From positions 297,759,577-297,823,576 of the forward strand of contig OW240916.1 of the NCBI GenBank assembly GCA_933207985.1: a stretch of DNA of 64,000 nt. Direction: 5' to 3'. The DNA is from Pelobates cultripes. Its lineage: Eukaryota; Chordata; Amphibia; Anura; Pelobatidae. The notes under the pieces are model-generated. The model worked only from the letters and a program-made list of their open reading frames with translations, was not told the DNA's origin and did not search any database. The translations under genes were made by a program, and so were the position numbers. Within the stretch, counting starts at the first letter, position 1. Each line of letters starts with the position of its first letter. Positions 48,926 through 62,020 of this stretch are shown piece by piece.

Positions 48926-49987
48926 TTAAAGGAAAAATATAATGTCAAGAATATACATATGTATTCCCGACACTATAGTTCAAAATCAAAATTTTACACC
49001 CCCCCCCCCAACCCCACTTTTAAAAGGTGTAAAAATCACTTTTTTTTAGTGCTGCACCAGTCTTGTCACAGCTGGCCATTCCACATCTCCTAGGCTGAGA
49101 TCATCAATCTTGATGATCTTAACCAATGTAATGCTTTCCCAAAGCAAAGCAATAGGAGGCTATTGCGCATGCACAGCAAACCGCTGTGCTGCACCAACCA
49201 GCATCTCGTCACAGAGATGCATTGAATTAATCCATCTCTATGGGGAGCGTTCAGGGTCACTATGCAGCACTGACCCAAGAAGGTGCCACAAGAAGTGTTA
49301 CTAGGCTGTAATGCAAACTCTGCTAAAAAGGCAATGTTTACATTAAAAAGCCTTCAGGGACAGACTATAGACACCAGAATAAATACAGCTTATTGAATTT
49401 GTTCTGGTGAGTTGAATCATTACCTTCAGGCTTTTTGCTGTAAACACTGTCTTTTCAGAGAAAATCCAGTGTTTACATTACAGCCTAGTGATAACTTCAC
49501 TGGCCACTCCTTAGATGGCTGTTAGAGATCCTTCCTGGGTCCTGGCTGCCTAAAATGCATCCAAACATTCAGTATCTCCTCCATCTGCATGCAGACACTG
49601 AACTTTCCTCATAGAGATTCATTAATTCAATTCATCTCCACGAGGAGATGCTGATTGGCCAGGGCTGTGTTTGAATCATGCTGGCTCTGCCACTGATCTG
49701 CCTCTTTGTCAGTGTCAGCCAATCCTATGGGGAAGCATTGTGATTGGTTCAGGCTACCACTTCTGATGATGTCAGGAGGCAGTGGACAGGTCAAAAGGAA
49801 AATGACAAATCAAGCAGCTGCAGACTTGAATACAAGTAATATTTTACTATATTTAGGGAGGCATGAGGGGACCAGGGTGGCTACATGGTGGTTTTAACCC
49901 TAAAGGGTCAGGAATATATGTTTGTGTTCCTGACCATATAGTGCTCCTTTAAGCTGTACTTGTTCTGGTGCCTAGAGTGTCCTTTTA
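48926..49987. mobile_element. Nested pair of T2-type MITEs
   Basis: The outer element begins TTAAAGGAAAAATATAATGT at 48926 and appears to end at GAGTGTCCTTTTAG (49987). Within it a subfamily-B copy runs from about 49370 to TTAA at 49952; its left terminus is fused to AGACTATAGACACCAGAATA. Two right ends lie 35 bp apart, which is the main evidence for nesting. Confidence 0.6.
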
Positions 49988-50009
49988 GTATATGTGGTTA
50001 TGATTCAGG

Positions 50010-50440
50010 CCTTACCAGGAAAGGTTAAAGGATCTTAACATGTATAGCTTGGAGGAAAGACGAGACAGGGGGGATATGATAGAAACATTTAAATATATAA
50101 AGGGAATCAACACAGTAAAGGAGGAGACTATATTTAAAAGAAGAAAACTACCACAACAAGAGGACATAGTCTTAAATTAGAAGGACAAAGGTTTAAAAAT
50201 AATATCAGGAAGTATTACTTTACTGAGAGGGTAGTGGATGCATGGAATAGCCTTCCAGCTGAAGTGGTACAGGTTAACACAGTAAAGGAGTTTAAGCATG
50301 CATGGGATAGGCATAAGGCTATCCTAACTATAAGATAAGGCTAGGGACTAATGAAAGTTTTTAGAAAATTGGGCAGACTAGATGGGCCGAATGGTTCTTA
50401 TCTGCCGTCACATTCTATGTTTCTATGTTTCTCCTCTAAT
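50010..50440 (+). mobile_element. CR1/L2-like LINE 3' fragment
   Basis: Encodes a decayed C-terminus of a CR1/jockey-like reverse transcriptase (EERRDRGDMIETFKYIKGIN-like reading) and then the tail common in frog LINEs: AGACTAGATGGGCCGAATGG, TTCTTATCTGCCGTCACATT and a (CTATGTTT)n end. The last 235 bp are about 97% the same as 54839-55075 by eye. Confidence 0.7.
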
Positions 50441-51598
50441 AGAAATGGGTAAACATGTTTATTTGTGGGAACTTGTGTGTTAAACACCTCTAGTCCATGT
50501 TTCTAACAGGGAAACGTCTTACCTTTTTGTTCCTAAATTAGGAAAGACATTTAGTATCTGTTCATTTCTAACAAGTGAAAAAAATAAGCCTAGTGGTGAA
50601 AACCTTTCCAATTAGGCAATAAATGTCATTAAACTGCATAAAATTTCAATAACCAAAAAAAAAAGCAAAAAAAAAAAAGCTGTTCTCTTGATCTAGAAGC
50701 TACATCAGAAAACAAGAAAAAACAAAACATAACAGATTGGGTTTCACATGAGCAAATACTTCACTAGACAATATAAAAATGCTAATAATAATAAAACATT
50801 CACAATTGGTGTTTTTGCTTTGACAAAACGTAAGAATTCTAGTAACAAAAAAAAAACAAAAAAAACCCGCACCCTCATAAAACTAGGAACAAGGACACAA
50901 AAAAGGGAGTTTATGTGCATGAGGTTTTATGAACCCCCTTTTCCAGGATCATGTAAGCAAGATTTCATTTATAAACAAGGCAATATCATTAAATAAAGAT
51001 GTGGATTGTGTTGTGCCAATTCTAAAAGATCCCACAAAATATCTAAACAACTGCATAATGGCTCAATATTCACCCACATCTAATCATGCAATGTATGCCA
51101 TGGTTTGATACATCCTGCAAATTTAGGTGAATGGGAAAGAACTGAGCCCACTTTTACTTAAAGGAACCTTGAATTCTTCCTGACGTGCATATTATGTACA
51201 GCTTGACAGGGTTTCAACAGTCTCAGCAAGTATTCTTTCACAGTCTGTACAAGCATTCTTAAGATGGGTTGGGTATAATAAACTAGGCTACTTATTTCTG
51301 CCTCTTACACAGCAATACTCAATGAGAAGTGGAAACTAAGTGTCATAAATAAGCAAGGTTAAGCTGTCCTTAAAGTGGGGGTTGTTAGTTAATGAAGACC
51401 AAGAAAAGGCAGAAATTTTAAATAACCATTTCTCCTCCGTATATATTAAGGAATGACCCATGGCAATAGATGTGCAAATGATTGCTGCAAAAAACTTGCA
51501 TAAAAATTTTAATTGGTTAACTTACAACGTGCTGCAGCAACTAAAGAAAGTTAATATAAACAAAGCTCCAGGGCCTTACGGTATTCATCCACGAGTAC

Positions 51599-53192
51599 TT
51601 AAAGCGACACTGTCATGACGAACTTACCTTTCCTCAATCTCTTCCTCTTCTCCCCCTCTCTCAGGATTTGTTCTTCTTTTCTTTCTGTCTTCTTTAGTTT
51701 TCTTTAAAAGTAGGGACTCTTTGCCTTATGGAGGTTTCCTCCGCTTGACCAGCGGAGGAGCAAAGTGTGCTTCATTTCCGCTGGTCAGAGCAATTTTCCC
51801 ATAATTCTTACCTTTCCTCTGTGATCTTGCGATGCTTCCTGTCATTTTAGCCGAAACTACCGAATTGCGTTCTAACTGAATGAGAACAGTATGTTTGTTT
51901 TAGAATGCAATTCGGCACTTTATTTGTGTCGGAATTTCATTTGAATGAATGAAACTCCGATCCTATTCGTGCTGTGGCTGCATCTTGCAGCCGATAAGTA
52001 GATAACTTCCTAATTCCCACGGTATCAGGGAGTTATCTACTAAAAGGCTGAAAGACCTAAATTGGTCTTTCAGCCACATTTACTAATACTAAGTAAAGAT
52101 TACTTAGTATTAGTAAATGCTGCCCCTAGTCGCTATACCGCCAGTAGGGGCATGTCTCGTAAACAGTGAGCAGCCTGGGCGGCGGGTGGGGGCCATAATG
52201 ATAATGAGGGGGGTACACACCTACTGTCCTCCCCACCCCTCAGCCCCCACCCCTGGGCGGCGGGTGGGGGCCCTAAGTCAAATCCCCCCCCCATCAAACA
52301 TGACTAGGTGTCCCCAAGCCCCTAGTCACCCACCCCCCCACCCAAATAAAAAGGCCCCTACCTACCTCCCTCACCCTAAAAAATAGTGCAGAGGGAATAA
52401 AATTACTAACCTGTAAAGTAAAATTAAACTTACCATTCAACGTCTTCGTTTTTCAAAAATCTTGAACTTAAAATAAAATAAAAAATCTGAGCGCAAAAAA
52501 ATAAAAACCGACGAAAAATAAAAAAACCAGAGCGCAAAAAAAAATAAAAAAATCCTTCTTCACCCATGGAGGGCTCCACGCAGACTGAGCTCTGCAGGGC
52601 AGGGGAAGGCTTATAAAGCCTTGCCCTGCAATTAGGCTAAGAACACTCTGATTGGTGGGTTTAAGCCAATCAGAGTGCTCTTTGACATTTTACACAGCGT
52701 GGGAAAATTCCAAAGAACTTTCCCACGCTGTGTAAAATGACACAGAGCACTGTGATTGTATGGCCCCTCATTATCATTATTTTCCCCACCCCCCGCTCAG
52801 CGGTGGGGGCCGGGGGGAGGACAATAGGTCTGCCCCCCCTTATTGTTATTTAGGTGATACACAGTGTTAGTTTGTTCATCTGAAATTTCTATTCATTCAT
52901 TCGTCTTTCTGATGAATGAATAGATGACATTCACGTTCGCATGTCCAAGTGTTTCACTGGGCATGTGCGGGAATCTCACAGTCTATCTAGTGTGGGCAGA
53001 TGACGTGTCCCACAGGGAATTCATCTACCCACACAAAGATGGCGGCGCCCTGAATAAAGATCAGGGCAGAAAATAAAGAATAATAAATAGGTAATATGGG
53101 GGGGGGCTTAGGGTCAATTGGATGTAGTGGAGGCGGGAGGGGGGTTAAAACCCCCCAAAAAAACGGGATTCGGCATGACAGTGCCGCTTTAA
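51599..53192. mobile_element. TTAA element packed with hairpins, inserted in LINE
   Basis: The left end TTAAAGCGACACTGTCATGA and right end CATGACAGTGCCGCTTTAA are inverted, with a TTAA duplication. At least six local hairpins: AGTAGATAACT (52005-52063), GGCTGAAAGACC (52048-52075), TTTACTAATACTAAGTAA (52079-52118), GCCCCTA/TAGGGGC (52122-52151), CACTCTGATTGG (52645-52679), CATTTTACACAGCGTGGGAA (52685-52740). GC-rich GGCGGGTGGGGGCC is repeated at 52178 and 52257. Kolobok- or piggyBac-related by target site; no transposase. Confidence 0.75.
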
Positions 53193-53286
53193 GGAACTAA
53201 GTGCAGAAATAAGTGAACCTCTGTTTTTAATCTTTCAAGATTCTTTTCTTTCAGGAAGTGTTTAGGAGGATTGGAAGAAGGCAGAT

Positions 53287-54387
53287 GTGGTTCCTATATT
53301 CAAAAAGGGTTCAAAATCCTTGCCTGGAAATTATAGACCTGTGAGCTTAACATCTGTGGCTGGAAAAGTATTTGAAAAGTTATTGAAAATCAGCATTTTT
53401 TTTTTGAAGCACAGGTCACGTCAAACTAACTTGATGGCATTCTACGAAGAAATAGGTAGAAGTATAGATCAGGGTGTTGCAGTGGATGTGATCTATTTGG
53501 ATTTTGCCAAGGCATTTGATACAGTTCCACACAATAGATTGGTGTTCAAACTCAAAGAAATCGGTCTAGATGAAAATTCTTGTTCTTGGGTAGAACATTG
53601 GCTTGAAAATAGAGTACAAAGAGTTGTCATTAATGGTCATTTTTCAAGGTGTAAAGAGGTAGCAAGTGGTGTTCTGTTCTGGGACCCCTTCTATTTAACA
53701 TGTTTATAAATGATTTTTAAAACAAGCTTTGAAAGTTATGTTTCAGTGTTTGCAGATGACACAAAACTCTGTAAAATAATACAATGTGAGCAAGATATTA
53801 CTTTGCAGCAGAGGGATTTAGATAGACTGGGGGACTGTGCACTCAAATGGCATATGAAATTTAATGTTGAATAATGCAAAGTTATGCACTTCGGCGTAAA
53901 GAATACATAAGCAACGTATACCCTTAATGGAAGCGAATTAGAGATAACACACGAAAAGGACTTGGGAATTGTTATAGACAACAAACTATGCAACAATGTG
54001 CAATGTCAATCAGCAGTGGCCAAGGCCAGTAAGGTATTGTCATGCATGAAAAAGGGCATTCATTCTCGAGATGAAAATATAATTTTGCCTCTTTATAAAT
54101 CGCTGGTTAGACCACATCTTTAATATGCTGTGCAATTTTGGGCACCTGTTCTAAAGAAGGATATTATGGGACTAGAAAAAGTGCAGAGGCGGGATACAAA
54201 ATTAATAAAAGGAATGGAACATATCAGCTATGAAGAAAGGTTAACCAATTTAAACCTCTTTAGTTTAGAAAAGCGTTGCCTCAGAGGGGATATGATAACA
54301 TTATACAAATATATCCGGGGCCAATACACATCATTGTGTGGAAATCTATTCACAAACCAGAAGTGCATAACGAGGTCATGCGTTTAG
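53287..54387 (+). pseudogene. LINE reverse transcriptase, frameshifted
   Basis: MVPIFKKGSKSLPGNYRPVS and LDFAKAFDTVPHNR (fingers/palm motifs) sit in the first frame (to 53709). The SGVPQGSVLGP region is damaged as SGVLFWDPF. After a frame change, SVFADDTKLCKI carries the catalytic ADD. Then come KDLGIVIDNKL, a stop in [17 protein letters not shown], and [20 protein letters not shown] to the stop at 54387. A jockey/CR1-type RT; inactive. Confidence 0.85.
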
Positions 54388-54838
54388 ACTGGAAGAAAGA
54401 AGATGTCATCTAAGGCAAAGAAACTTTTTTTTACTGTAAGAACAATCAGGATGTGGAATGATCTGCCTGAAGAAGTGGTTTAATCAGAGTCCATACAGAT
54501 GTTAAAACAGCAACTAGATGCATACTTGCAAAATCAGAATATTCAGGGATATAATTTTTCAATGTAGGATAATAGCTTCTTGATCCAAGGATTAATCTGA
54601 CTGCCATTCTGGGGTCAAGAAGGAATTTTTTCCTAGTTAGATGCAAAATTTGGAAGTGCTTCAAACTGTTTTTTTTTTGCCTTCTTTTGGATCAACAGCA
54701 AAAAACTAACGTGAGGAAGACTGAACTTGATGGGCGCAAGTTTCTTTTCAGCTATGTAACTAAATCAACAAACATCTCAATGTATGTCAAAAGGCATCTT
54801 AAGATTCCAGGAGGATTGCGACTATGTCAGCAAACTAT

Positions 54839-55075
54839 ATCAGGAAGTATTACTTTACTGAGAGGGTAGTGGATGCATGGAATAGCCTTCCAGCTGAAGT
54901 GGTAGAGGTTAACACAGTAAAGGAGTTTAAGCATGCGTGGGATAGGCATAAGGCTATCCTAACTATAAGATAAGGCTAGGGACTAATGAAAGTATTTAGA
55001 AAATTGGGCAGACTAGATGGGCCGAATGGTTCTTATCTGCCGTCACATTCTATGTTTCTATGTTTCTATGATTTG
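54839..55075 (+). mobile_element. CR1/L2-like LINE tail fragment
   Basis: Begins TATCAGGAAGTATTACTTTA and ends TGTTTCTATGTTTCTATG. Nearly identical to 50205-50440, so a second 5'-truncated insertion of the same family directly downstream of the LINE at 51340-54766. Confidence 0.8.
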
Positions 55076-56246
55076 ACTAGCAAACTGAACCTGCTGCTAG
55101 AGAACCAACTCCAAAATACTTAACTTTCTGAGAACATGCAAGCATTGCACTGGGTAGGTGCTTTATCATTACACACAGATTCAAACATTTATGAAAACAT
55201 TCTGTATTTGCAAAGTCATATGGATATAAAACTGTATTAATACAAGGCACATGGAAACATAGATCTCTTTGTGGCAATTACATTAAAAAACAAAAACAAA
55301 AAAAAAACATAAACCTAAAAATGAATAAATACATAAAAATCACAAACATACCCCATCCTTAAAAAAAAACAACAACAAAAAAACCTGTTGGGTTATTTAC
55401 TAAACTGAGAATGCAAAGTGAATTTTAAATTTCAGACCATTATAGCCAAACTTTGGCCTTACATTTGAAATCCACTTTGAATTCACCTTGAATTCCCACA
55501 GTAGTGAATAATCCTGTAAATGAGAATGGCTTAAACTGAATTGTATACAAGCAAATTTTGACAATTTTCTTAAAGATAATTAATTACAAACAAGCCTTTC
55601 AATAGTTGTAACCAAACCACATTAACTCATCTCCCTGATCTGTCTGGAAATGCAGATGGGGTCCCTTTAAACCACATAAGGCATTAAACCCACTATATTC
55701 CATGAAAGAAAAAACAGAATGTATATAAAACAATCCTGGATGATCAGCTTGATCCCATCACCTGGACTCTAAATCCCATAATGCTTCTTTTAGAAGTTGT
55801 AGCCCGCAGTAGCTGCACTGACATAACTACATTTCCCTTAATGATTTGAAACCATATCTTATTGATATAAAATTAATGATATTCACTTCATGTGAAGAAA
55901 AGCATTTGAGAGACTGTGTCAATAACACAGCTTTAGATTCTCTTGTGTTACATTTAGCATGTGTCGATGCAGTCACCCATTCGACGTGGAAACTTCAAGG
56001 ACCTGAACTCCTGTCTGCTTTCATGGAAGGTAACGAATCGGACACATTATAAAGTGCTGTGTATCAAATATTTACAACTACAACAATTTAGAAGATCCAG
56101 GCTCAACAGTTTAGCTGAATTTACTGGAAATACAACGTTACACAGACAAACAAACAACAAACAAAAACAAAGTCCACATTTTTTTCAAATCGGGATTCCT
56201 ACCAGGAGTCAGCTTATGTATAATATACTTACAAATGGGTCCAGTC

Positions 56247-56279
<33 letters not shown>

Positions 56280-56280
56280 T

Positions 56281-56326
<46 letters not shown>

Positions 56327-56497
56327 TAAATACAAACATATGTTATTAAAAGTATGAATGAACAAGTGTGTGATCAAAGCGTCCCACTTTGTACCAGTTT
56401 GGCTAATCACCTCTCTCCCTGATCATTCACGAGGTACAACTCTGCAGAATATGGAAATATTTTTTTATAAAATATAATGTAAACAAGCTATGCTTCC
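55076..56497. other. Putative SSBP2 intron, nothing specific
   Basis: A-rich runs (55290-55385) and the microsatellite at 56249; no gene. Confidence 0.5.
56249..56327. repeat. (AT)n(CA)n(CATA)n microsatellite
   Basis: (AT)n, CACACACACATATACATACA and a 30-bp CA run. Confidence 0.95.
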
Positions 56498-56897
56498 TTA
56501 ACCCCTTAAGGACCGGCCTGTTTTGCGATGTTGTACGTTAAGGACCAGAGCAGTTTTGACACTTTTGTGGATTTTGTGTTTAGCTGTAATTTTCCTCTCT
56601 CTCATTTACGGTTCCCATACAAGTTATATATTTTTTTTCAGGACAAGAAGGGCTTTCTTTACATACCATTATTTGTATCATGTCATATAATTTATTTAAA
56701 AAAAAAAAAAAAATATATGGTGAAAAATTGAAATAAAACAAACATGTTTTTGGACTATTACTTGAAAAATATTTTACTTATCTACAAAGCTAATGAAAAA
56801 AACTGCTAAATAGATTCAAAATTTTGTCCTGAGTTTAAAAACACCCAGTGTTTACATGCTTTATTGCTTTTTTTTTGAAAGTTATAGGTCTATAAAT

Positions 56898-56953
<56 letters not shown>

Positions 56954-57229
56954 TAAATTTATCAATAGTGCATTGTAACACCGTTATCTGTCATAAATCC
57001 CCGAATCACACCTCACATGTACATATTTTTTTAAATTAGACAACCCAGGGTATTCAAAATGGGGTATGTCCAGTCTTTTTTAGTAGCCACCTAGTCACAA
57101 AACGCCGGGGGACCGACGGCGATCAGGTAAGTAGCCCCAGACCGTTATGACGGTTCAGGACCGTCATCGGTCCCCAAGGGGATTTTTCTGATGACGGTCC
57201 TGAACCGTCATCAGTTGTTAAGGGGTTAA
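56498..57229. mobile_element. piggyBac-like TTAA MITE, 732 bp, same family as 33051
   Basis: TTAA flanks, left CCCCTTAAGGACCGGCC, right GTTGTTAAGGGG. Contains GGGTATGTCCAGTC and GTAGCCACCTAGTCACAAA, shared with segment B of the 33051 element, a hairpin ATGACGGTCCTGAACCGTCAT near the right end, and a (TA)n at 56902-56950. Confidence 0.75.
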
Positions 57230-57566
57230 GACACGGCGCAATAGACAGGTACTTGCAAGGTAGAAAGGTCGAAGCAGATTGTGTGGCTTCCAGTATATTC
57301 TAGGTTCTGCTAGCAAAGTTTGCCAGGATTGACTAACTCCATGCAGGCAACAGCAAGTGCCATTACGACAGCCAACAATTGTCTTCTCACTTGCCCTATA
57401 ATGCGATGGCTTCTGCAGCTAGACTGGGAGCCCCGTGGCCACATTTGATGTCTCTGATCCTTAGCAGTTACCACTTTAGCCACAATTAGCCAAACACTGT
57501 GCTGGAATATTTCATAAAAGCCCTATCGATACAAAGGTCCCAAGAAACTAGATGGCCTATCCAGAG

Positions 57567-57727
57567 CAGTGGTTCCCAACCCAGTCCTTAAGTACCCCTA
57601 CCAGTCCAGGATTTAGGGATTACCCTGTTGTGTCTTAGGTGTGTATAGAAAAAAAATAATCACTTTAGACAACAGGGTAAACCCTAAATCCTGGACTGGT
57701 AAGGGGGTACTTGAGGACTGGGTTGGA
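57567..57727. mobile_element. hAT-like fold-back MITE, 161 bp
   Basis: The left arm runs from CAGTGGTTCCCAACCCAGTC to ATTTAGGGATTACCCTGTTG. The right arm is its complement, ending GAGGACTGGGTTGG. The stem is about 65 bp with a loop of roughly 30 bp. Two minus/plus reading frames here are artefacts of the palindrome. Confidence 0.75.
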
Positions 57728-58763
57728 TCAATTGATCTAGAGCAATCAAGCCCACAAGGATCATACCTTACATATAGTGTGCCATCTTCAAGGGAGAGAT
57801 GCGATCTATCCTTACCTCCCTTTACTTTCTCCAATAACTCATGTGGGGGCATGCTCCTTCTAGTGACGTATGCACAGATTAAGAAGTGAATGGGAATAGG
57901 GTAAAGATGTGCCTATATATATTTTTTTTCCCTTGGAAGGACTACGTATTATTGTCCTTTTTTTAAGTGGTTTTGATGTACTCCCTCTGCCCTCTCTCAA
58001 TTTATCTCTCTGGCCCAAAGGTAGGCAACCTTCTGGACTCCACATGTTGTTTACTACATCTCACCTAATGCTACTACTCTCTTTCTATAGCCCCTTTTCT
58101 TTCCTGTACTTTTTGAAGGTCTTATAAATTAATTTCACCGCGTGCCTAATATTTTCTCTTGAACATTTGCTTTCACAATGTTTTCCAAGGCTGTCACTCC
58201 GCCATGCCATTCAATTTATTCCCATATTCGTCCACTTGTTCAACATCTGTGCTAGGAACATGTTTTCTGTCAAAGTCTTTTATGTATTCCACCAATTTCA
58301 AATAACTCCAATTGCAGGAACATAAATGGGAAACAAGAAAATAAAAAAAAGGACCACTGCAGTTAAAGATAAATGAATCTGTACGTAAAGCCATAAAATG
58401 CTTAATAAAAGATTGCATTAACTTTTTTTTAAATCTAGTTAACTGAAATTGCACCTTTAAGAGGAAAAAGGTCAGGGACTCAATTAAAAAGTACATATTG
58501 ATTTAATTTCACTGCATTTGTGTCTAGCTTACAAACTGTTCTCTGCATGTAAACAATACATGTGCCAGTCCAAAGAAACAAGTCTTTAAAAGGAAGTTAA
58601 ATCTAGTAAAATAATAATAATAATAATAATAATAATGGTACTTTATTTCGTATTTTTTAATGATATAAAATAAACAAAAACAGGTTGCGTCAATGGATGG
58701 ATGTAAAGATAGGTACTACATGCTTATTTAGGAAATCTGTGAAAGAAAAAAGAAAAGAAAAAG
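57728..58763. other. Putative SSBP2 intron, nothing specific
   Basis: A hAT MITE fragment at about 58020 (AGGTAGGCAACCTTCTGG) and the AAT microsatellite at 58610-58637; no gene. Confidence 0.5.
58610..58637. repeat. (AAT)n microsatellite
   Basis: Nine AAT units. Confidence 0.9.
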
Positions 58764-59339
58764 ATTTTTAAATCTTACAGATTGTAATAGTTTTATTTAT
58801 AAACACCTCACCTAGGCAAAAAAAATATTTTTTGCCTAGGTGACGTGTTTTTAAATAAAACTATTACAATCTGTAAGATTTAAAAATCATTGTTTAGTGA
58901 ATAAGCGAGTGCGCTGGATTGTGTATTTTGTATATTTTGGCGCCAGCAGCACCATATAATGTATGCATGTTCAGGTGAGTGCTGCCCTCTTGGTTTCATT
59001 TATATATTTGGGAGTCCAGGCCAACTCCTTGGTTTTGCACCCCTCCCTGTCACAGGTGCCTCATTCCAGGACCCTACTTAGCCTTGACTTGCAGAGAGTC
59101 CCAGTAAGGAAGTATTTCCCAAGTAAGAGCAAGCATTAGGCTTTAGTGTAGGACCTGCCGAGAATGGGGTACATTGACGTTGTAGCAGGCTTATGCAATG
59201 TATGATCATATAATGTAACTAAATCCCCATTATTTTTTGCCTAGGTGAGGTGTTTTTAAATAAAACTATTACAATCTGTAAGCTTTAAAAATCATTGTTT
59301 AGTGAATAAGCGAGTGCGCTGGATTGCGTATTTTGTATG
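58764..59339. repeat. Direct plus inverted copies of a 110-bp unit
   Basis: A unit TTTTTTGCCTAGGTGACGTG ... AATAAGCGAGTGCGCTGG occurs at 58829-58936 and again at 59231-59338. A truncated inverted copy (58764-58826) abuts the first, forming a 125-bp palindrome. 294 bp of unique sequence lie between the direct copies. Confidence 0.8.
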
Positions 59340-62020
59340 ATCTAGATATCTATCGATCACATGTGTGCATATACACACAGTACAACCTATTAATAAAAGT
59401 GATCTAATAATCAATGAGGTTAGAAAGAGATAAGATTAAAATAATTTAAAAAATTTGTACTCTCACCATTAAAAACATAAGGGGGACTAATATGAAATTA
59501 AAAACGTGTGATAAAACAGATGAAAATGAAATGATTTGTTTTAAACTGCTGCCTGACTTAAGGGCACTCTAAGCAACATAACCAGTACAACTTTGTGTGG
59601 TGTCTTTGGTGGATACCAACCCAAATCGTTTTACAAAACAAATGTGTTTCATTTAATTTCTTTAATTTGCATACATAATAATGTATCAATTATGCCATTT
59701 ACGGGGTTTATTTACTAAATGCAGTTAGCATGTTCATCTCCCATGTTAGAAATGTGTAGGACCCACTTATATTCCTTATATTAAACTGTATTTTTTGTGT
59801 GCGCTGTTCCTTATCTCTATTTACTAAACACCAAGTTGTAGTGAACTCAAAAGTAAATTATGAAATTTAGGCAAAGGTAGCTGCTGCAGAAACATGCTCC
59901 AACTCCAAGATTAACACAGCTAAACTGTGTTAATATCCAATTTTCAGAACAATGTTTAATTTATTACAGTTCAAGGTTTATCAAATATAGCTGTCACTGT
60001 TAAGAAAACCACAACCAGATGACAAATATCATCATTAATTAGCATTCGCATATTCACCACACAAAGTGAAATCACCGTTACTGAATTGAAACAGCAAAGA
60101 GCAGACGGTTGTGTTGCCAGTATGGGATTGTAAACTCTGTTACAAGTAAAAGGATGGTTTCGGAATTAATGCTACCATAAGCGTGATTTTTTTTTTTCTT
60201 TGAAATGCTTTGCAACCTTATCGAGACTGTTGCCATGGCAACACATATGACTGGCAAGAACTGCAATAGCTTTTCTACTTTCACACCGATAAAAAACAGA
60301 CTTGTTCAAACAATGCAGGAGGCAGCCCAATTAAGCTAAAAATATTTCAATAAACGCATTAAGGCAAGATTATGATATAGGCTAAATTCATTAAAGGGAT
60401 GTAGGGACGGCAATATAAATTGGTTAATGAGCAGTGACATGGGGTGAGCAATGGGAAGGGTTAAACACGTATCCGTGTTATTGTAAACTTTCTTATAAAG
60501 GGAAAATTATAGTCATGCCCTTCACAAAAATACCTTTCCGGAGGAACACAGTATTACCAATAAAATTCATTTTCACAGCACTACACTGTAGTAACACAGC
60601 ATGCCAAAATAAGTGCCGATTTACGGCTTTAACATTTTTTCCCTTTTTTTTTTTTAAAGGGAAGATCAACTGCATTCTTAATGTGTCATCCTAGTAGGCT
60701 TCATAAACAACCGTAATCTCAGGATGTGCTAGACTTTGCAGTAGCTACCAGCATCTCTATTACATGCCCAGAACGGGATACGCATGATTTGTTAGATAGA
60801 CAATTGTTTTTATTTTACATAAAATTTATTGCAAATAAACAACCTAGAACCTTATGAAATGAAGTCTATTTTCTGACTCTGAAAAGGAAATCTCATCTTA
60901 ATATAATAATAAATATTAATAATTATATTATAAAGTAAGAATATCATAGGGTCTGACAAAAAAAAACAGCTTGGGTTTTGGCAGGTCTTCTTTGTGGTGA
61001 CTTAAATTTCATTGCAAGGCCTTTATTATTTTGCTATTGAAGAGATTTTTGAGGCAGAACCCTGCTCTAAGTCATAGGTATGTGAGGGCTCCCTTAAATT
61101 TGTTTAGCATGTTCGTGGCAACATCATCACCCCATAATACTTGAATCAATGCGTGTTTATAGGGAATGTTATGTGCCTCCATGCAGAACGTGCAGACACT
61201 GAATGTAGGTGCTGTACATTGTGCAGCACTGGACTACTAAGCACCTCTACTGGTCATCAATGTAATGTTTTTCTCTGAAATGACAGTATTCACATAAAAA
61301 TGCCTGCATAGACATACCATACACACTGGAACAATTACATTAGGACGTAGTGGTTCCCGTGACTATCGTGTCCCTCTAAGGATTGTATTTTTGTCGTTGA
61401 AAAGAAATGTTTACAGTAAATAAAAAAATAAATAAAATAAAAAATTAAAAAAAACCTGACTCAACTTTTTTAGCTGGCTCCTAGATTCAAAGAAAATTTC
61501 TCATACATACATAGATAGAATATATTTTTTATTTTTTATATATTCAAAGGCTGGTGATCACCAGATAGAAAAGGAGACTTCTAAAAAGAATAGGATATTT
61601 CAAAGAAATGGACACAAATACACATAAACAAGACCGCAAATGCTGTACCAATATAATTATTGAAAGCACTGTGCGGTCCTTACAAACTTTGACGTTTATG
61701 TGTTTGGTAGTATTTGTAGCTTTTCATACCCCAAGGTAGACTTAACATAAGAGCAGTTTCTTAATAAACTAAACAATAAAACTAGGTTTTGTGTCTAAAA
61801 TAAAACAACAGCCAGTGTACTCCCTCTCTGGGGGAGTCAATGGCTTTTAAATGTTTTTTTAGAAGATAAACAAGCTCAGCTCATCAAAACTGAATCAACA
61901 GAGCATTGGGACAAGAGAAATTATATATATATATATCCCTATACCATGGCCCAGACAGCAGAAATCACTGCAACAGTTTTTACAGAAAATTGATTCCAAA
62001 GATTTCCCATGACCAATCGA
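59340..62020. other. Putative SSBP2 intron
   Basis: A T2-like remnant at 61110; otherwise AT-rich sequence without recognised features. Confidence 0.5.
61110..61380. mobile_element. T2-like MITE remnant (right half)
   Basis: The right end GACTATCGTGTCCCTCTAAG matches the complement of a T2 start. The inner GCAGACACTGAATGTAGGTG is like other copies. The left end is lost. Confidence 0.45.

Larger units (their letters stand above)
51340..54766 (+). mobile_element. CR1/L2-like LINE, interrupted by TTAA element
   Basis: The upstream part (51340-51598) reads DQEKAEILNNHFSSVY and KVNINKAPGPYGIHPRVLK. After the 51599-53192 insertion the reading resumes at ELSAEISEP. The reverse transcriptase follows (53287-54390). 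The 3' end GGCGCAAGTTTCTTTTCAGC with TATGTAAC is a typical tail. Joined across the insertion, the target reads VLKEL, which proves the order of events. Confidence 0.8.

Noticed and set aside
52117..52386. Pro-rich 89-codon frame
   Set aside because: Reads across the GC-rich hairpin region of a TTAA element; no start context or homology.
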